A stretch of DNA of 7,589 bases from NCBI GenBank assembly GCA_002373045.1, contig DFHU01000069.1:1-7589 (forward strand), read 5' to 3'. Below are positions 6,733 to 7,589 of the stretch, piece after piece (the first letter of the stretch is position 1; each line of letters begins with the position of its first letter). The notes below the pieces were generated by a model. It ran no database searches. It worked only from the letters and a program-made list of their open reading frames with translations, and was not told the origin of the DNA. The position numbers and the translations under genes were made by a program. This DNA comes from Pseudoselenomonas ruminantium. GTDB lineage: Bacteria; Bacillota; Negativicutes; Selenomonadales; Selenomonadaceae.

Positions 6733-7589
6733 TTGCTGGGATTTCTCAAAAGATTCTTAGGCGACAATAACGATAAAGAAATTGCCCGTTATCGCGAGGT
6801 TGTCGAAAAAATCAATGCTTTGGAGCCGCAGATGGCGAATCTGACGGACGACAAACTGACGGGGTATACGGGAAAGTTCAAGGAGCGTCTGGCGGAAGGC
6901 GAAACGCTGGATGATTTGCTGCCGGAAGCGTTTGCGGTAGTGCGTGAAGCTTCCCGCCGTACGCTCGGTATGCGTCATTTTGATGTGCAGATGATTGGCG
7001 GCATGTGCCTGCATGAAGGCCGTATTGCGGAAATGCGTACTGGTGAAGGTAAGACTTTGGTCGCAACGCTGCCGGTATACCTCAATGCGCTTACGGGCAA
7101 GGGCGTGCATGTGATTACGGTCAACGACTATCTGGCTCGCCGTGACAGCGAGGAAATGGGCAAGCTCTATCGTTTCTTGGGCCTCACCGTTGGCCTCGTG
7201 GTGCACGATATGGACTTCCCGGAACGCAAGTACGCTTATAGCTGTGACGTAACCTTCGGTACGAATAATGAGTTCGGTTTTGACTATCTGCGCGACAACA
7301 TGGTTATCTATCCCGACCAGATGGTACAGCGGGAACTCAACTACGCCATCGTCGATGAAGTGGACTCCATTCTCATTGATGAAGCGCGTACGCCGCTCAT
7401 CATTTCCGGTCCGGGCGCAAAGTCTACGGATATGTATGCGACGATGGCCCGTGCGGTGGCTACGCTCAAAGAGGGCGTGGATTACAAGGTCGATGAAAAG
7501 CAGAAGACCGTAGCACCGGAAGACAGTGTTGTGCCCAAGATTGAAAAGATGCTGGGCATTACCAATCTCTATGCACCGGAAAATATCGA
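6733..7589 (+). CDS. secA: Preprotein translocase ATPase SecA (5' part)
   Basis: SecA is the motor that drives unfolded secretory proteins through the SecYEG channel at the inner face of the cytoplasmic membrane. The window holds the first 285 codons and 2 further bases; a full SecA has about 800-900 residues. The start is TTG, giving the usual N-terminus (M)LGFLKRFLGDN. Visible SecA features are MRTGEGKTLVATLP (101-114) with the Walker A lysine K107, VITVNDYLARRD (about 127-138), TNNEFGFDYLRDNM (177-190), the Walker B motif DEVD (208-211) and LIDEARTPLIISGP (214-227), where the preprotein cross-linking domain begins. All key residues are intact and nothing suggests a second, accessory SecA2. 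It has its own promoter and is functionally unrelated to the sugar genes upstream. Confidence 0.97.
   Translation, partial: MLGFLKRFLGDNNDKEIARYREVVEKINALEPQMANLTDDKLTGYTGKFKERLAEGETLDDLLPEAFAVVREASRRTLGMRHFDVQMIGGMCLHEGRIAEMRTGEGKTLVATLPVYLNALTGKGVHVITVNDYLARRDSEEMGKLYRFLGLTVGLVVHDMDFPERKYAYSCDVTFGTNNEFGFDYLRDNMVIYPDQMVQRELNYAIVDEVDSILIDEARTPLIISGPGAKSTDMYATMARAVATLKEGVDYKVDEKQKTVAPEDSVVPKIEKMLGITNLYAPENI

Overview
The window holds a compact pentose-type sugar utilisation locus followed by the start of the housekeeping gene secA. The SecA and sugar-gene protein sequences, the mixed but moderate GC content and the strong Shine-Dalgarno sites suggest a Firmicutes-lineage bacterium. I think a Negativicutes member (Selenomonas, Mitsuokella or a relative) is most likely, but this is inference from sequence feel and not a database match.

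Layout. Positions 51-4741 carry four genes on the minus strand. In transcription order they are a xylulokinase (xylB), an AraE/GalP-type sugar:proton symporter, a DUF4867 protein and a LacI-family regulator. Gaps are 36, 21 and 83 bases and none contains a convincing terminator, so they read as one operon with the regulator last. Positions 4742-5061 are a 320-base divergent control region. Positions 5062-6558 (plus strand) encode an L-fucose/L-arabinose-isomerase-family enzyme, closed by a strong intrinsic terminator at 6598-6640. A separate promoter then drives secA, which starts at a TTG codon at 6733 and runs off the right edge.

How the genes work together. The symporter would import a pentose, the fucose-isomerase-fold enzyme would convert aldose to ketose, and XylB would phosphorylate the ketose (by family, D-xylulose to D-xylulose 5-phosphate). 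DUF4867 is an uncharacterised, possibly cupin-like accessory protein. No classical XylA is present. The LacI-type regulator has a ribose-binding-protein-like effector domain and is expected to release DNA when it binds sugar.

The clearest unreported-looking signal is regulatory. Both divergent promoters have a 17-base spacer and an extended -10 element, and each carries a nearly identical operator, GCGTGC-ACAR-GCACGC, just downstream of its predicted start site. The two operators are in the same orientation relative to their own promoters, and their centres are 210 bp apart. An 11-base direct repeat at 20-bp spacing upstream of the xylB promoter may be a second, activator-type site.

I found no CRISPR array, insertion sequence, phage gene, tRNA or rRNA. 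Apart from the operator architecture, the unusual isomerase/kinase pairing and the DUF4867 protein, this is an ordinary carbohydrate locus.
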